Below are positions 39,336 to 46,777 of a stretch of 46,922 bases of DNA, piece by piece (the stretch's first letter is position 1; each line of letters opens with the position of its first letter). The DNA comes from a virus: IMG/VR virus record IMGVR_UViG_3300021440_000037, positions 1 to 46,922 of that record. One strand, 5' to 3'. A program made the position numbers and the translations under genes. Under the pieces are notes generated by a model, which had not been told where the DNA came from, did no database searches, and saw only the letters and a list, made by a program, of their open reading frames with translations.

Positions 39336-39486
39336 CCTAGCCACCCGCACCACCGTGGTTGACCACGAGTGGCCGGATGATTGCAACAAGGTACTTGCCC
39401 GCAAAGCTGCCAACGAGTGGTGTGACCGGTACTGCCAGCAAGACAAGAGCACGGACCACGTAACGTACGTACGCGAGATCGATTGA
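39310..39486 (+). CDS. 58-aa protein, unknown
   Basis: ATG 39310 (MSIQVVTHDL) with AGGCGATGCAAG upstream; overlaps the previous gene. Contains VVDHEWPDDCNKVLARKAAN, CDRYCQQDKS and VTYVREID. Three Cys but no clear zinc motif. Confidence 0.55.
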   Translation: MSIQVVTHDLATRTTVVDHEWPDDCNKVLARKAANEWCDRYCQQDKSTDHVTYVREID

Positions 39487-39497
39487 CGGGGGTCATC

Positions 39498-39653
39498 ATG
39501 CGCGGGGTCGGAAAAGCAATCGCGGAAATCATCGATGCGGTAACGTGTTACGGGCGAGTCATTTGCTCGTGGTGCGGCAAGGACATGGGTCCGGCCAAAA
39601 CCGACATGGACAGTCACGGCGTTTGCAAGGACTGTGCCAAGAACGCTGGTTAG
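39498..39653 (+). CDS. 51-aa zinc-ribbon protein
   Basis: ATG 39498 (MRGVGKAIAE). A helical start, then VICSWCGKDMG and SHGVCKDCA, two CxxC knuckles about 20 residues apart, a complete zinc ribbon. GGGGG lies 6-10 nt upstream of the ATG. Confidence 0.65.
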   Translation: MRGVGKAIAEIIDAVTCYGRVICSWCGKDMGPAKTDMDSHGVCKDCAKNAG

Positions 39654-39661
39654 GGGGGAAC

Positions 39662-40537
39662 GTGGAAACCATCGACACGTCTCAAGAGCTTTGGAAAGGC
39701 AAGGTGATCCGTTACCGCAAGTGGGAACAACGGCATGACCGCACAGTGGACAAGATGGCGCGTCGCGGGTTTGCAAAGCTCTTGGCTGAGTTGACCATCG
39801 ACCTGAGCAACACCGCACGCGTCATCGTGCAACGCACCATGAAGGAACAAGCCCGGTGGCGCACAGAGCACAAGCCGTTGCGCGATGAGACACACACCAC
39901 GGTTTGGGGTTCCGAACGGTACACGCTCAAGACCGGCGATGAGCACCCGGACCGTATTTTGTTTCAGCGCAACGAGCATGAGCCGTGGTTTGACCTCGGG
40001 TATTGGAACGACAAGGAAGGATGCTTTCAAGACGTGCCCGTTGATCCCGCTCTTGTGGCTCGCAACCGGGCCATCGACATTGCACGATCGGCATTCATGG
40101 GTCGTACGGACCACATCCACATTGGTTCAGGGATGGTTCGGGCAATCGATATGCCGTTTGTGCCAACCGAACTCCGCAAGAACATCGAGAGGAATGACCC
40201 GATGAACTCTGACAGTCCGGAAGCCCTTGAGGCTGCCGCCGCGCACGCCATGGCGCGTGCTGCCGAACTCCGCGCGCTCGATGCCCGCGAACCGTCCGGA
40301 GAGGAACCCACGATCTCTTGGCAGCATCCGGGCCGGTACGAAGACGTCATGCTCACGTACGTTGCTTTCAAGGCAGGCAACGGCCGGTGGTACGAAACGG
40401 CGCATGAGAGGCATGAGAGCGTGCGTCGTGGTGGCAAGACGTGGCGTGAGTTGACCGCTCAGCCTCACGCGGAAGCGCTCAAGTCCGGCACGTTCCACAT
40501 CGTCACCGAGTGGTCCGCCATCGGGGGTGACGAGTGA
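39662..40537 (+). CDS. Hypothetical protein, 291 aa
   Basis: GTG 39662 (VETIDTSQEL), preceded by GGGGGGAAC. The first half is basic and helical (KWEQRHDRTVDKMARRGF, NTARVIVQRTMKEQ). The second half after MNSDSPEALE is Ala/Glu-rich, followed by a small domain (YEDVMLTYVAFKAGNGRWYE). It may be two domains fused. No family recognised. Confidence 0.65.
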   Translation: METIDTSQELWKGKVIRYRKWEQRHDRTVDKMARRGFAKLLAELTIDLSNTARVIVQRTMKEQARWRTEHKPLRDETHTTVWGSERYTLKTGDEHPDRILFQRNEHEPWFDLGYWNDKEGCFQDVPVDPALVARNRAIDIARSAFMGRTDHIHIGSGMVRAIDMPFVPTELRKNIERNDPMNSDSPEALEAAAAHAMARAAELRALDAREPSGEEPTISWQHPGRYEDVMLTYVAFKAGNGRWYETAHERHESVRRGGKTWRELTAQPHAEALKSGTFHIVTEWSAIGGDE

Positions 40538-40842
40538 TGTTCACCAAGCTGAGTGAGCCGCACACGTACGTCTTGGCATACGTTGCCATCCTCGCGGTTG
40601 CGTTCATCGCGTGGCGCATCATCGATGCCATCAACCGGCGGGGTGAGCGGTTCAACGAACGGTTCATCACGTTCCGCGAGACGGAGCATGGTGAGCCTGC
40701 CACCCTGAGCACGGATGTCATCCCGAGCGTCGGCATTGTGGAGCGTCCCGCCAACGACATCCGGACCGCCATCCCGACGCTGCCGACCAACCGGCCCGCA
40801 CCGTTCCCCACCCGACCGATCAGGGACAACCCGCAAGGCTAG
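40537..40842 (+). CDS. Single-pass membrane protein, last rightward gene
   Basis: 101 aa from ATG 40537 (MFTKLSEPHT), overlapping the previous stop (TGATG). One membrane segment (YVLAYVAILAVAFIAW), then a charged and Pro-rich cytoplasmic tail (TNRPAPFPTRPIRDNPQG). Ends three bases before a GTTTAAAC and the convergent terminator. Confidence 0.6.
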   Translation: MFTKLSEPHTYVLAYVAILAVAFIAWRIIDAINRRGERFNERFITFRETEHGEPATLSTDVIPSVGIVERPANDIRTAIPTLPTNRPAPFPTRPIRDNPQG

Positions 40843-40844
40843 TC

Positions 40845-40916
40845 GTTTAAACAGAGCACCCCCGTTCCGTCCGTGGTGGACAGTTCGGGGGTGCTTTGCT
40901 GCGTGCCCGTTTAAAC
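40845..40916. terminator. Bidirectional terminator between convergent blocks, flanked by two octamers
   Basis: AGCACCCCCG (40855-40864) and CGGGGGTGCT (40886-40895), perfect 10-bp arms with a 21-nt loop, between the ends of the rightward (40842) and leftward (40911) blocks. GTTTAAAC sits on each side (40845-40852, 40909-40916); the right one contains the holin stop TAA. It must separate two opposing transcripts. Confidence 0.8.
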
Positions 40917-41099
40917 GAGCGGGTCATCCGGCCGGTGAGTGGTCACCGTGACGTCTGGAGTGTTCGGCACAAGGTAGACACCAACGGCAGTGACCACCAT
41001 GCCAATGATGGTGAGCACCACGTTGCCGACGTAGATTGCTTGCAGCCCGGTCACGACGCTCAACACGAACGCAACCCAAGCTTTGGCAGCAACACCCAT
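40911..41099 (-). CDS. Holin-like membrane protein
   Basis: 62 aa from ATG 41099 (MGVAAKAWVA) with GAAGGA upstream. Two hydrophobic segments (AFVLSVVTGLQAIYVGN and VVLTIIGMVVTAVGVYLV) and a polar C-terminus (VTTHRPDDP). Small size, two membrane spans and position right after the endolysin gene fit a holin. The stop TAA lies inside GTTTAAAC. Confidence 0.65.
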   Translation of the reverse strand: MGVAAKAWVAFVLSVVTGLQAIYVGNVVLTIIGMVVTAVGVYLVPNTPDVTVTTHRPDDPLV

Positions 41100-41119
41100 G
41101 GAAATATTCACATCCTTCG

Positions 41120-41836
41120 TTACTTGGCCGTAAAGATGGCCTTCCATGTCTTCGGGCCGACAACACCGTCAACCTTGAGACGCTTTTCGGCTTGGAACTG
41201 TCGCACCAAGTCGTCTGTGGTGGGACCAAAGTCCCCATCGACTTTCATGCGCTTCCAACCGCGAGCTTTCATCTTGGCTTGGAAGACGCGCACGCTCTTG
41301 TTGTTGGTCATGCCCTGTCGCAACGGGTGGCCCGGATACGCGGGGTATGCCTTGACACCGGGCTTGATCGTGCCACCGGACTTGCCCTCACGGTACGCCC
41401 GGATTTTGGCAGCCACACGACGCACGGCATCGGGAGATGCAATTATCTCAAAGTGCATCTCATCGGCTCTGGTCACATAGTCGCCACCCCACCTAACGAC
41501 ACCCTCACAGAATGTCAGGATGTCACGGATGGCCCGAACCTGAGTTGCCGTGAACGTGTGTCGCTTGCCTAGCGGGTGGTCATTCCACCGGGCATCGACA
41601 GCCGTTCCCGACGCATGGTTACTGAGCGACACGCCACCACGGATGCCGCGCTCTGCGTATCCACCGGTGTCATTCTTCCGCAACGGTTGAACCGTGAGGT
41701 TGAACTCTTCCAACACATAGAGCAAGACAACCGACACGTCACCCTTGCGGAGTGACAGCCGAATGTCTGTGTTGGGCACGGTGTACGACGCGATGAGGGA
41801 TCGATCGTTGGCACGGTATCCGTTCTGACTGAACAC
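41120..41836 (-). CDS. Endolysin: M15-type peptidase plus peptidoglycan-binding domain
   Basis: 238 aa from GTG 41836, which overlaps the previous stop (TAGTG); GTG 41845 adds three residues. The catalytic part has SLSNHASGTAVDARW and DEMHFEI, the His/Asp/His zinc ligands of VanY/M15 D,D- or L,D-peptidases. The C-terminus (SVRVFQAKMKARGW, KVDGDFGPTTDDLVRQFQ, VDGVVGPKTWKAI) is a classic PGB-1 domain. It degrades host peptidoglycan at lysis. Confidence 0.88.
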   Translation of the reverse strand: MFSQNGYRANDRSLIASYTVPNTDIRLSLRKGDVSVVLLYVLEEFNLTVQPLRKNDTGGYAERGIRGGVSLSNHASGTAVDARWNDHPLGKRHTFTATQVRAIRDILTFCEGVVRWGGDYVTRADEMHFEIIASPDAVRRVAAKIRAYREGKSGGTIKPGVKAYPAYPGHPLRQGMTNNKSVRVFQAKMKARGWKRMKVDGDFGPTTDDLVRQFQAEKRLKVDGVVGPKTWKAIFTAK

Positions 41837-41961
41837 TAGTCGCACCCCTCACCATCGGTCGTGGGTGGCTCATACGTGTCATCGTCAATCTCAACGGTGG
41901 TCGAGTCGACGTCATCCCAATCATCGAACTCATCAGGATTGACAAATTCCGGCTCATCCAT
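41836..41961 (-). CDS. 41-aa acidic protein
   Basis: ATG 41961 (MDEPEFVNPD) overlaps the preceding stop (ATGGATGA), with AGGGGAGG about nine bases upstream; an in-frame ATG at 41970 abuts that Shine-Dalgarno. Almost half the residues are Asp or Glu (DEFDDWDDVD, EIDDD). Its end is coupled to the endolysin start (TAGTG). Function unknown, possibly a lysis modulator. Confidence 0.55.
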   Translation of the reverse strand: MDEPEFVNPDEFDDWDDVDSTTVEIDDDTYEPPTTDGEGCD

Positions 41962-42325
41962 AGTGGGCATCCTCCCCTTTAACCAACTTACGGACCTTGT
42001 CAGAGAGTGCGGCAACCTGAGCTTGAGCTTGGTTGGCTGTCTGCCGGACTTGCATTAGCTCTTCCTCAACCTCCCCCAAGCGTTCACGTAGCTTACGGGA
42101 GCGCTCTTGCTCTTGGTCACGGTCGATGGCTAGCTGTGCATTCTCTTTGCGCAGATAGTCAGTTACCGATGTCAGCAACACAACCTGTTTTTGCAACGCT
42201 TCCACATTGGTAAGTAGCGCGGTTGCGTCGTCTTTCTTTCGGTCTTTGAGCCAACCTACAAACGCGCCACCACCCAAAATGGAAGTGATGCCGGTGATCA
42301 TTGCCACCATCAATGTTTGGCTCAT
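41954..42325 (-). CDS. Membrane-anchored coiled-coil protein of lysis cassette
   Basis: 123 aa, MSQTLMVAMI. One N-terminal membrane segment (MVAMITGITSILGGGAFVGWL), then a long coiled coil (NVEALQKQVVLL, DQEQERSRKLRERL, EVEEELMQVRQTANQAQAQV). This shape occurs in spanin-like or holin-partner proteins beside endolysins. It overlaps the upstream gene as ATGA. Exact role unproven. Confidence 0.6.
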   Translation of the reverse strand: MSQTLMVAMITGITSILGGGAFVGWLKDRKKDDATALLTNVEALQKQVVLLTSVTDYLRKENAQLAIDRDQEQERSRKLRERLGEVEEELMQVRQTANQAQAQVAALSDKVRKLVKGEDAHYG

Positions 42326-42783
42326 CGGTCACGCTCGGTTAGCTCGTGGCGGATTATCTCAGTCCGCTTGATCAACTGTCGTAAGTGCATCACCCGAAAC
42401 TCAGCTAGAACGATCAATGACCCTGACAGGATGATTGTTGTTCCGGCACGCTGAAACGGCACCACCGTCAAGAGCCATGCCGCATACGCGAACAGGTTGG
42501 TTGACAGTATGCGCAAGGCTAGCTTTTCAAGTGATGGCTTGGCTTTGGCCGTTGCCACCATGAGCAGCAAGCCCGTAACAACGAGCGAGCCACCCCAAAT
42601 ACGCAAGCCGATGGTTCCGATGGCTTCCGTCAACATGGACTGTGCGCCACCGGTGACGTATCCGATACCGATGACCATGAACAAGACACCAATGAATATC
42701 CACGCGGGTTGTTCACGGACACCAAGCGGGACACGCATGAATGCCGATGCCCGTTGGTGACGTGGTGGCCGGTGGCGACTCAT
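42322..42783 (-). CDS. Multi-span membrane protein, possible holin
   Basis: 153 aa from ATG 42783, overlapping the previous stop (TAATG). About four hydrophobic segments (AWIFIGVLFMVIGIGYV, IWGGSLVVTGLLLMV, LFAYAAWLLTVVPF and TTIILSGSLIVLAEF). Basic at both ends. Being in the lysis cassette it could be the second holin or an anti-holin. Confidence 0.55.
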   Translation of the reverse strand: MSRHRPPRHQRASAFMRVPLGVREQPAWIFIGVLFMVIGIGYVTGGAQSMLTEAIGTIGLRIWGGSLVVTGLLLMVATAKAKPSLEKLALRILSTNLFAYAAWLLTVVPFQRAGTTIILSGSLIVLAEFRVMHLRQLIKRTEIIRHELTERDR

Positions 42784-43781
42784 TACCGGACCACCGTCAC
42801 ATTGGTCGTGATGGTGTACGAGCCAACCGGCACGCGCCCGGTACCGTGACACAGTGGACACTGTTGGTCGGTGGGTGTCGGGTCCGGTGTCGGTTCCGGT
42901 TCGGGGGTGGGTGCCAGGATGCCAGCAAAGCCGGTGTTGAGTGCGTTGGTCATCGTGTCATCCGGCTTGAGGTTGTCGTCACCCTCAACACCTTCCGTAA
43001 GCCACACGATGTAAAAGACCGGCCGCTCTGTGTCCGGCAACGTCTTGAGCCACGCAAGCTCACGAGCGATGCTGTCGGCCCGCTCAGCGTGCGCGTCCGG
43101 GCTTGCGGTCCATCCTCGTTCCGCTACCCCCCAAGGTCCCCCGTGACTGTCACGCCAGCGTTTAAACGCAGCGGAATCCGGCAGCGTATCGGACAGCGGG
43201 AACGATCGGCCCGAGTAAATATCGATGGCGTTGATGTCGGCTTGCGTACGCCACGCATCGGGGTTGGTCACGTACGCGCTCTTGTCCTTGCTACCGAGGT
43301 TCGGCCGGTACCCGTAACCCAACGCGGCGTGGCTCGTGGTGATGTTGGCGCTGACTTCCTTGACCCACCGGTGAATGGTATTGAAGTAGGTCACAAACTC
43401 GGCAGCATCGTTGAACGCCAACGTCTTGTTGGTGCCGTTCGGGTAGCTGTCGCGCGAGTCATCCTCGGGCTCATGCCAGAACGTCAATACCGTCTTGCCC
43501 GTGCGTCCGTTGTCGACAAGGAAGCGGCACAGTTGCTTGACGTAGATCTCCCACTCACCGTTGGTGACCTCAGCCGGACTGAGCTTGAACGAGACGTTGG
43601 CAACAAGACCAGCGTCCCACACAGATTGGCAAAGGTTGATGAGCGACTTGACAAGGTTCTGAGGCTTGAGGACACCACCCTTGAACTCTCGCGTGACCAT
43701 CGTGTTTGGATACCGCGTGAGCGTGGCATCCGGCGACGTCGCGCTATCACCTTGGTATTGTTCGTGCACTCCGAGCAACAT
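42783..43781 (-). CDS. Glycoside-hydrolase-like TIM-barrel protein with zinc-ribbon tail
   Basis: 332 aa, MLLGVHEQYQ. KTVLTFWHEPEDD (acid/base Glu) and GPWGVAERGW (nucleophile Glu) are the two carboxylates of a GH26/clan A-type beta-barrel; INAIDIYSG lies between. A Pro/Thr linker (PTPEPEPTPDPTPT) leads to CPLCHGTGRVP, a DnaJ-type half zinc motif. It follows the large fibre gene and precedes the lysis genes, so it is a candidate host-glycan-cleaving tail enzyme. In-frame GTTTAAAC at 43160. Confidence 0.68.
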   Translation of the reverse strand: MLLGVHEQYQGDSATSPDATLTRYPNTMVTREFKGGVLKPQNLVKSLINLCQSVWDAGLVANVSFKLSPAEVTNGEWEIYVKQLCRFLVDNGRTGKTVLTFWHEPEDDSRDSYPNGTNKTLAFNDAAEFVTYFNTIHRWVKEVSANITTSHAALGYGYRPNLGSKDKSAYVTNPDAWRTQADINAIDIYSGRSFPLSDTLPDSAAFKRWRDSHGGPWGVAERGWTASPDAHAERADSIARELAWLKTLPDTERPVFYIVWLTEGVEGDDNLKPDDTMTNALNTGFAGILAPTPEPEPTPDPTPTDQQCPLCHGTGRVPVGSYTITTNVTVVR

Positions 43782-43811
43782 CTAACCCACCTCCACTAAA
43801 AGTGCAAACAT

Positions 43812-46388
43812 TTAACTATACCAATCCGATTGGCGCACTGCCGCGTTGACTGCCGACGTGATCACGCTGTATTCGTAGTTGATGCCGGACGCTGCCATGA
43901 AGTCGCCATACGTGGCAGGGGCACCACTACTGTTGCCGACCTTGTAATAAATGACATCGTCCACATAGAGCTTTTCGCCCACTGTCACCGTGTCTGAACA
44001 TTGCCCCAACGAGGGGAATGCAAACCCCGTGTTCGATGGTGCGGCTGTCGATGTCATTGTGTAGAGCTGCCATGACCCCGTTGCCACAACGGTTGGCCCG
44101 GTGGATGGTGTGCCGTTGCTGGCATTGGCTGCCGTGCGCCAACCAACCTGTCCCTTGACGTTGCGTCCGGCCGTAGCCTTGAACCAAAACTCAAGGTAGA
44201 ACTGATCACCGGGTGCCGCGCTGAATTGGTTGAGCGGGCCAAAGTTGACGCCAGCAAACCCCGCGCCCGACACGGCGGTTTCCATGTAGGACGCAATGCC
44301 ACTGTGGAAATCGGTTGTGGTGCGCGCGGCTGTCGACACGGTGCCGTTAGCGGTACCCCAGTTGTCGCTAGAGTTCGTTTCCTCAAAGCCAGGATGGAAC
44401 CCCGCCACGATGGCGTTAGCCGGTGACGACGTGCCGACGGTAGCCACCCGCACCCCGGAATCAGTCGCGCCAACCTTGCGCCGGTAGATCGTGTTGGTGG
44501 CGTTGTTCGATTCGCTGCCGGTGGGTGACGGGTTGCTCACGGCAACGGTGATCGTGCCAACCGAACTGTTGGGGGTGAGAGCAAGGGTGGCTTTTTGCGG
44601 GACGGTGTAAGCCGGTGTGAAGTTGAGCGTGTTGGCGTTGCTCGTAAGACCTTCCTCGTTGCGCGCTTGCACGCTGAGCGTGTACCCGATGGCTTGAAGT
44701 TGGTCCGGCAACGCGACGCTCTGAGTTGCGCTAGAAACCCACCCGGTGTCACGCACAACGGCACCCGAACTTGTCACGGTGAGAATCACGCGGTACGCCG
44801 TTTGCGGCCGCAAGAGTGTCCACGTTGGCGTAATGGTGGCCGTGGTGGGAGACGCGCTAGGGCTTGTGATGTTCGGGTTGTCCTTGGCACTCGGGATGAC
44901 ACGAACCTGAGTGCTGTAAGGCGAACTGTTGCCCTGTTGGTCTTTCACGCGCACGGAATAGAAGTGCGACGCGTCGCTATCGAATCCCCACCCGCTAGCA
45001 AACGTCTTGCTCGTGGTGCCGGACGGGTTGTAAACCTCGCTAGCGTCCCATGTGGAAGCGGCAGCATTCCAATACGTGGTGCTTGCGCCGATGGTGCGCC
45101 GTAGCGCATACGAGTCTTGAAAGTCGGACGGGTCATCATCAACGAAGTTCCATGTGAACGTGAGCGATCCGTTGACATCCTGAGCAACACCGTTGGCGGG
45201 TGCGCTCAAGGTCGGTTGCTTGGGTGCCGACGCTGCCGTGTCCGATGTGGAAATCAGGTTGAACGGGGTCGATCCCGTTGCCACCACCACGTCAAAGTGA
45301 CCGTTGCCAAAGTTCACCCGGCGCACGGTGTAGTTGTTCTTGAGCGTGCCGATGATGTCGGACGCGCTCACGAGCGTCCATGTCCCCCACGTGTCAGCGT
45401 CACGGTTGTAATCGGCGTAATAGAGCTTGTCCGTTGTGGTGCCAACGGCGTATAGCCGGATGTTGCTTGTTGCCGATGACACACTGATTGCCGCGTGCCG
45501 TACCGTGCCTTGCGGGTGAGTTGGCGAGTCACGCTGAACCTGAGTGGTGTTGTCGATGGACCGCTCACCGATGCGCACCACCGAGCTAACCGGCCAAATG
45601 AGCAGCACGCGGGAACCGTGCGCGTCATACGTGGCACTGTTGGATGGCTGAGCGGGTGACAGGCTCGATACCGCGCTTGGTGTATTCCAGTTGGGGGAGT
45701 TCCACACCGGGCCGGATGCCCACGTGAACAACGCACAGTAGATCGTGGACCGACCCCACACGATCCACATCGACGGTGATCCATTGGTTGTCTTACCGTC
45801 GCCGGTGTGCTGAAACATGATCGTTGGGTGCACGATGCCATCCGGCCCGTTGAGCCATTGACGCGTGCCGCTAACGAGCGTGTTGCGCATCGTGAATGTG
45901 GTACCGGTGTGCGTGGCAGAGAACACCGTCACTCCGCCACTCGTGCCGTTGTGCGTGCCAACCGCAATGTGGATGTACCACGTGGAAGACAGTTTAAACG
46001 CAACGATGTCCATGCCGGTGTAAACGGCACCCGCGCTTCCGGCCGATGCACCCACGACGAATTGCTCAGTGCCAAAGGTGGTGGCACCCGCGGCCAATCG
46101 ATAGTAATAGATGCGGTCCGTGCCGGACTCATAGACACGAACGGTCATGTGAATGTGGCCGTTGCTGTCCATGAACAAGCCCGAGATCTCTTGCAAGTTG
46201 GCGCGCGTGAAAGACGCAATCGGGCCGGACCACGATGCGCCGTTGTTGCTCGACTTGAAGATGTCGACCTGTGTCTGTGAAACGCGCTTGGCAAACCAGA
46301 GATCACCGTCATAGTTCTCACGGTCGATGTATTGCTGATTGGAATACCCTAGGGGTTCAGCAAACGTCGTGGTTGAGATGGTGCCCAT
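43812..46388 (-). CDS. Large tail fibre-like protein with propeller-like and FN3-like domains
   Basis: 858 aa, MGTISTTTFA. The N-terminal 370 residues repeat BNR/sialidase-propeller-like strands (SSNNGASWSGP, DSNGHIHMTVRVYESG, YADYNRDADTWG). The middle has fibronectin-III-like units (PTLSAPANGVAQD, LTFTWNFVDDDP, YRVILTVTSSGAV). The C-terminal part (GFHPGFEETNSSDNWGT, SWQLYTMTSTAAPSNT) looks like a carbohydrate-binding module. It probably binds the host surface. In-frame GTTTAAAC at 45992. Confidence 0.78.
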   Translation of the reverse strand: MGTISTTTFAEPLGYSNQQYIDRENYDGDLWFAKRVSQTQVDIFKSSNNGASWSGPIASFTRANLQEISGLFMDSNGHIHMTVRVYESGTDRIYYYRLAAGATTFGTEQFVVGASAGSAGAVYTGMDIVAFKLSSTWYIHIAVGTHNGTSGGVTVFSATHTGTTFTMRNTLVSGTRQWLNGPDGIVHPTIMFQHTGDGKTTNGSPSMWIVWGRSTIYCALFTWASGPVWNSPNWNTPSAVSSLSPAQPSNSATYDAHGSRVLLIWPVSSVVRIGERSIDNTTQVQRDSPTHPQGTVRHAAISVSSATSNIRLYAVGTTTDKLYYADYNRDADTWGTWTLVSASDIIGTLKNNYTVRRVNFGNGHFDVVVATGSTPFNLISTSDTAASAPKQPTLSAPANGVAQDVNGSLTFTWNFVDDDPSDFQDSYALRRTIGASTTYWNAAASTWDASEVYNPSGTTSKTFASGWGFDSDASHFYSVRVKDQQGNSSPYSTQVRVIPSAKDNPNITSPSASPTTATITPTWTLLRPQTAYRVILTVTSSGAVVRDTGWVSSATQSVALPDQLQAIGYTLSVQARNEEGLTSNANTLNFTPAYTVPQKATLALTPNSSVGTITVAVSNPSPTGSESNNATNTIYRRKVGATDSGVRVATVGTSSPANAIVAGFHPGFEETNSSDNWGTANGTVSTAARTTTDFHSGIASYMETAVSGAGFAGVNFGPLNQFSAAPGDQFYLEFWFKATAGRNVKGQVGWRTAANASNGTPSTGPTVVATGSWQLYTMTSTAAPSNTGFAFPSLGQCSDTVTVGEKLYVDDVIYYKVGNSSGAPATYGDFMAASGINYEYSVITSAVNAAVRQSDWYS

Positions 46389-46396
46389 CGATCCCC

Positions 46397-46777
46397 CTAG
46401 TTATCGAGCTGTGTGGGTGTGCCGTTGACATTGACGTATGCGTGGTTGAGGTCTGAGCGGTACCACATCCACCCCGGTTGCGTGCCGGTGGGATGCGTGC
46501 CGGTGTACGTCGGCAACTGAACCGCTTGTTTAAACGCCATCACCCCGATCACGTAGAACGTACCGGCAGCTTTCATGATGGTCACACGTTGACCGGCCAC
46601 CACGTCAAGGTGAGCCAACGGCAAGCACGGGGTTGGCGCTTGGGCACCATCCACTGTGACGTTGATGATTTTGTTAACCGTGTCGACACCACCCACGACA
46701 CCCGCATAGGTGATGATCTCTTTGCTGCGCGCGATAAGGTCCCGCACGGTTGCCAAGATGTCATCTTCAAGGCTCAC
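46397..46777 (-). CDS. Baseplate/tail-spike-hub OB-fold-like protein
   Basis: 126 aa from GTG 46777, overlapping the preceding TGA (GTGA); an in-frame ATG upstream at 46831 would extend into the hub gene and is less likely. N-terminal helix (VSLEDDILATVRDLIARSKE), then a strand-rich region (VNKIINVTVDGAQAP, VVAGQRVTIMKAAGTFYVIGV) typical of baseplate OB-folds. In-frame GTTTAAAC at 46528 (Phe-Lys). The assignment rests on pattern and order. Confidence 0.65.
   Translation of the reverse strand: MSLEDDILATVRDLIARSKEIITYAGVVGGVDTVNKIINVTVDGAQAPTPCLPLAHLDVVAGQRVTIMKAAGTFYVIGVMAFKQAVQLPTYTGTHPTGTQPGWMWYRSDLNHAYVNVNGTPTQLDN

Larger units (their letters stand above)
1494..46535. repeat. Dispersed palindromic octamer GTTTAAAC, 31 exact copies genome-wide
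   Basis: Exact copies start at 1494, 2408, 6412, 7400, 8527, 10801, 13267, 15605, 18837, 20601, 23272, 23608, 23926, 26019, 27381, 27856, 28248, 28313, 30473, 31321, 33322, 34475, 36496, 36681, 37713, 38991, 40845, 40909, 43160, 45992 and 46528. Flanks prefer pyrimidine before and purine after, so the full site is YGTTTAAACR. At this base composition fewer than one copy is expected by chance. TTTAAA outside this context was seen only three times (CTTTAAAC at 3253 and 19564, ATTTAAAA near 32086). Sixteen copies lie well inside genes and the rest at gene ends, ribosome-binding sites, promoters or beside hairpins. The pattern suggests binding sites for a dimeric protein; the protein is unknown. 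Confidence 0.93.

Noticed and set aside
39498-39653. Zinc-ribbon gene as rubredoxin or DksA-like regulator
   Set aside because: Only two CxxC knuckles are seen; length and lack of a coiled coil do not support DksA.
5258-46351. CCTAGG sites as a dispersed family
   Set aside because: CCTAGG also occurs in several coding places (5258, 5542, 9759, 13236, 46346) without the CCAT..A context. Only the 11-bp CCATCCTAGGA trio was kept.
1494-46535. GTTTAAAC as a polar KOPS-like guide for the translocase
   Set aside because: The octamer is symmetric, so it cannot give direction. A role as a stop, loading or cutting site remains possible but polar guidance was dropped.
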